64,000 bases of DNA from Chondrus crispus (lineage: Eukaryota > Rhodophyta > Florideophyceae > Gigartinales > Gigartinaceae): NCBI RefSeq assembly GCF_000350225.1, contig NW_005179310.1, positions 310,001 to 374,000 on the forward strand, read 5' to 3'. Each line of letters starts with the position of its first letter. Position 1 is the stretch's first letter. A program made the translations under genes and the position numbers. Below the pieces are notes generated by a model. It saw only the letters and a list, made by a program, of their open reading frames with translations. It was not told the origin of the DNA and searched no databases. Shown here in pieces: positions 63,501-64,000 of the stretch.

Positions 63501-63863
63501 CGAATCCGCTGCGGTCTTCGCGTTGAGACGCCGGTAGTCTACGCAGAACCGAAGAGAGCCGTCTTTCTTCGGTACAAGCACCACCGGGGACGCCCACTCG
63601 GTGCTCGCGGGTTCGATAACCCCTGCGTTCAACATGTTGTTGACCTCCTTCGCGACCATTTCGCGCATGGCCGGGCCCTTCCGATAGGGCATAGAACGAA
63701 TCGGTTTCGTTCCCGGTTCGAGGGGGATGCGGTGCTCCGTGGCTTGGATCGTTCCAAGCGCACCGCTCCACAAACTCGAGTGCTTACGGAGCATCTCGAG
63801 CACGTGGCCACGGAGCTTGTCATCATCGATGTATGACAGGTCGATCTCTTTTTCCCAATCCAT
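60576..63863 (-). CDS. Gypsy-1 Pol, copy B (RT to chromodomain)
   Basis: 1095 residues from MDWEKEIDLS, which corresponds to residue 432 of the copy A Pol. It contains RT (FCVDYRRLN, YLDD), RNase H (IDTDAS), the integrase HHCC and D-D-E core (LAIDILG, LLSDNGPQ, GQVERYN) and the terminal chromodomain (YAVERLLRHRV, FLTKWADYDAPTWTA). The protease part is upstream towards the window edge and only partly seen. It shares almost all residues with copy A, with a cluster of substitutions in the RNase H-integrase linker. Confidence 0.9.
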   Translation of the reverse strand: MDWEKEIDLSYIDDDKLRGHVLEMLRKHSSLWSGALGTIQATEHRIPLEPGTKPIRSMPYRKGPAMREMVAKEVNNMLNAGVIEPASTEWASPVVLVPKKDGSLRFCVDYRRLNAKTAADSYPLPRMDDCIDSLGDAAVFTTLDCNSGYWQIPVAPEDRDKTTFTTHMGTFRHLRMPFGLKGAPATFQRALDIILSGVRWQICLVYLDDVIVFSRTHGEHARHLDTVLSLLRSSGISLKLKKCSFFRPKVHYLGHVISPGKLSVADTAADAFKTFTFPRTLTQVRSFLGACNVYRRFVKGFAKIARPLTDMTRKDSDPDFYNPTELQLQAFENLKKCMIAPPILALPRHGRPYMIDTDASAYQLGCTLLQEHEEPNDWRPVGYWSYSLSDSERNYSATERECFAVVWAVRTLRPYVEGTKFTVRTDHDALRWLMSLTESSGRLTRWRLRLAEYDFTIQYRPGRVHQVPDALSRLVSPKVADDPRPTVEVDDDVPTFDGGTTVRDVSNELADHACTASCDHQAVHVFVTTRNQAEARTTSRARTRDEPRGDDEAPALQGPNSFWEENDEFDAADIQRAEDPEAGALDSPVAPPQDDLPAPLTIEEIAEEQRGDDFCQTVLARQSESRDSAFFEDHQGVLKRRHPFDPDIVQVVVPRTLRARLLRLCHNPAIAGHPGQNRMYYALRREYYWPHLAADVAATVRGCRTCAMNRVKLRKHLNRLRLFPATRPLESLAIDILGPLPKTKTGKRFLLVITDRFSKLTQVVALRTITAHTVAVAFCDSWVFKYGVPRTLLSDNGPQFNAKFFHSTCRVLGITNLYTSAYHPQTNGQVERYNRTIASMLRNYVGEHQDDWDVYVGPLTYAYNSHVHRTTRTTPFGLVLSRPPPEFSLRRADGDAPPSDRGNQRAEFLKTLDSTIQKAYGSLRRTQARYKRDFDKRIRRINSRLRPGEYVYLNPTDGAKTSNKLASPAVGPYRVLANDRRTITIDRDGVTERVSVDRCVYAPSPIDAPRASTTTPRDLADKVTTGTQYAVERLLRHRVMEDGTTEFLTKWADYDAPTWTARTHVPEELVSRYAQRLRRRTGRDLTQTVNADVHA

Positions 63864-64000
63864 CGGTGGATTTTCGGGAGCCTTTTGCTGGGGGAGTACA
63901 GTACCCCTCGCCGTCGGTAGGCCTAAAGGTGACCGTTCGACCGGGTCGACCCCCCTGCCCCCGACGGTGGTCTTATCGTCGGAGTTGGATCGGCCAACTC

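Larger units (their letters stand above)
54183..64000 (-). mobile_element. Gypsy-1 copy B (chromovirus), runs off the right edge
   Basis: On the minus strand: pol (63863 to 60576, with the upstream part running off the edge), a 5.7-kb 3' region and a 3' LTR (54856 to 54183). The flank ATTAT at 54178-54182 is the complement of ATAAT at 24889-24893. Its pol differs from copy A at only a few residues. The gag and 5' LTR are outside the window. Confidence 0.88.

Overview
The window is eukaryotic nuclear DNA made almost entirely of LTR retrotransposons nested inside one another. No clearly intact host gene is visible, and I see no tRNA, rRNA or CRISPR feature. The host cannot be named from the sequence. 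The TE-island structure, mixed GC content and element types would suit a red alga or an oomycete, but this is a weak guess.

Families present. Copia-2 has 1264-bp LTRs (LTR3). Copia-1 has 739-bp LTRs (LTR2), and a near-identical pol end is also found joined to an unlike 940-bp LTR (LTR1). Copia-3 is a distant Copia lineage. Gypsy-1 is a chromovirus with ~670-bp LTRs and a C-terminal chromodomain. Gypsy-2 is seen as a 3' end, and Gypsy-3 as one solo LTR. The Copia elements use a primer-binding site matching the anticodon half of initiator tRNA-Met, as Drosophila copia does.

Layout. 1-13206 is a nest: Copia-1/LTR1 in Copia-2 (+) in Copia-1/LTR2 (+) in Copia-2 (-) in Gypsy-1 copy C (-). 13207-17935 is the pol half of Copia-3 (-), holding a solo Gypsy-3 LTR and preceded by an opposite-strand ORF. 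17936-24893 is a whole-looking, young Copia-2 whose 3' LTR is cut by Gypsy-1 copy A (24894-38309). 38310-48926 is the 3' end of Gypsy-2 with a full-length Copia-1 (38381-46441) inside, itself holding a solo LTR3. 49499-51289 is a decayed Myb/SANT-like gene split by a solo LTR1. 51533-53256 is the 5' LTR and gag of Copia-3. 53257-54182 is the missing part of the Copia-2 3' LTR, inverted. 54183-64000 is Gypsy-1 copy B (-), which carries a 890-codon ORF on its opposite strand.

Main results. (1) Junctions, target-site duplications and LTR pairing all point to an inversion of about 16 kb made by recombination between two inverted Gypsy-1 copies. (2) Two Gypsy families carry a related antisense ORF between pol and the 3' LTR. 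(3) Copia-2 carries an extra leader ORF with two U1/JAZ-type zinc fingers. (4) Copia-1 and Copia-2 share a nearly invariant 50-nt leader box just before gag. Comparisons were made by eye; no alignment or database search was run.
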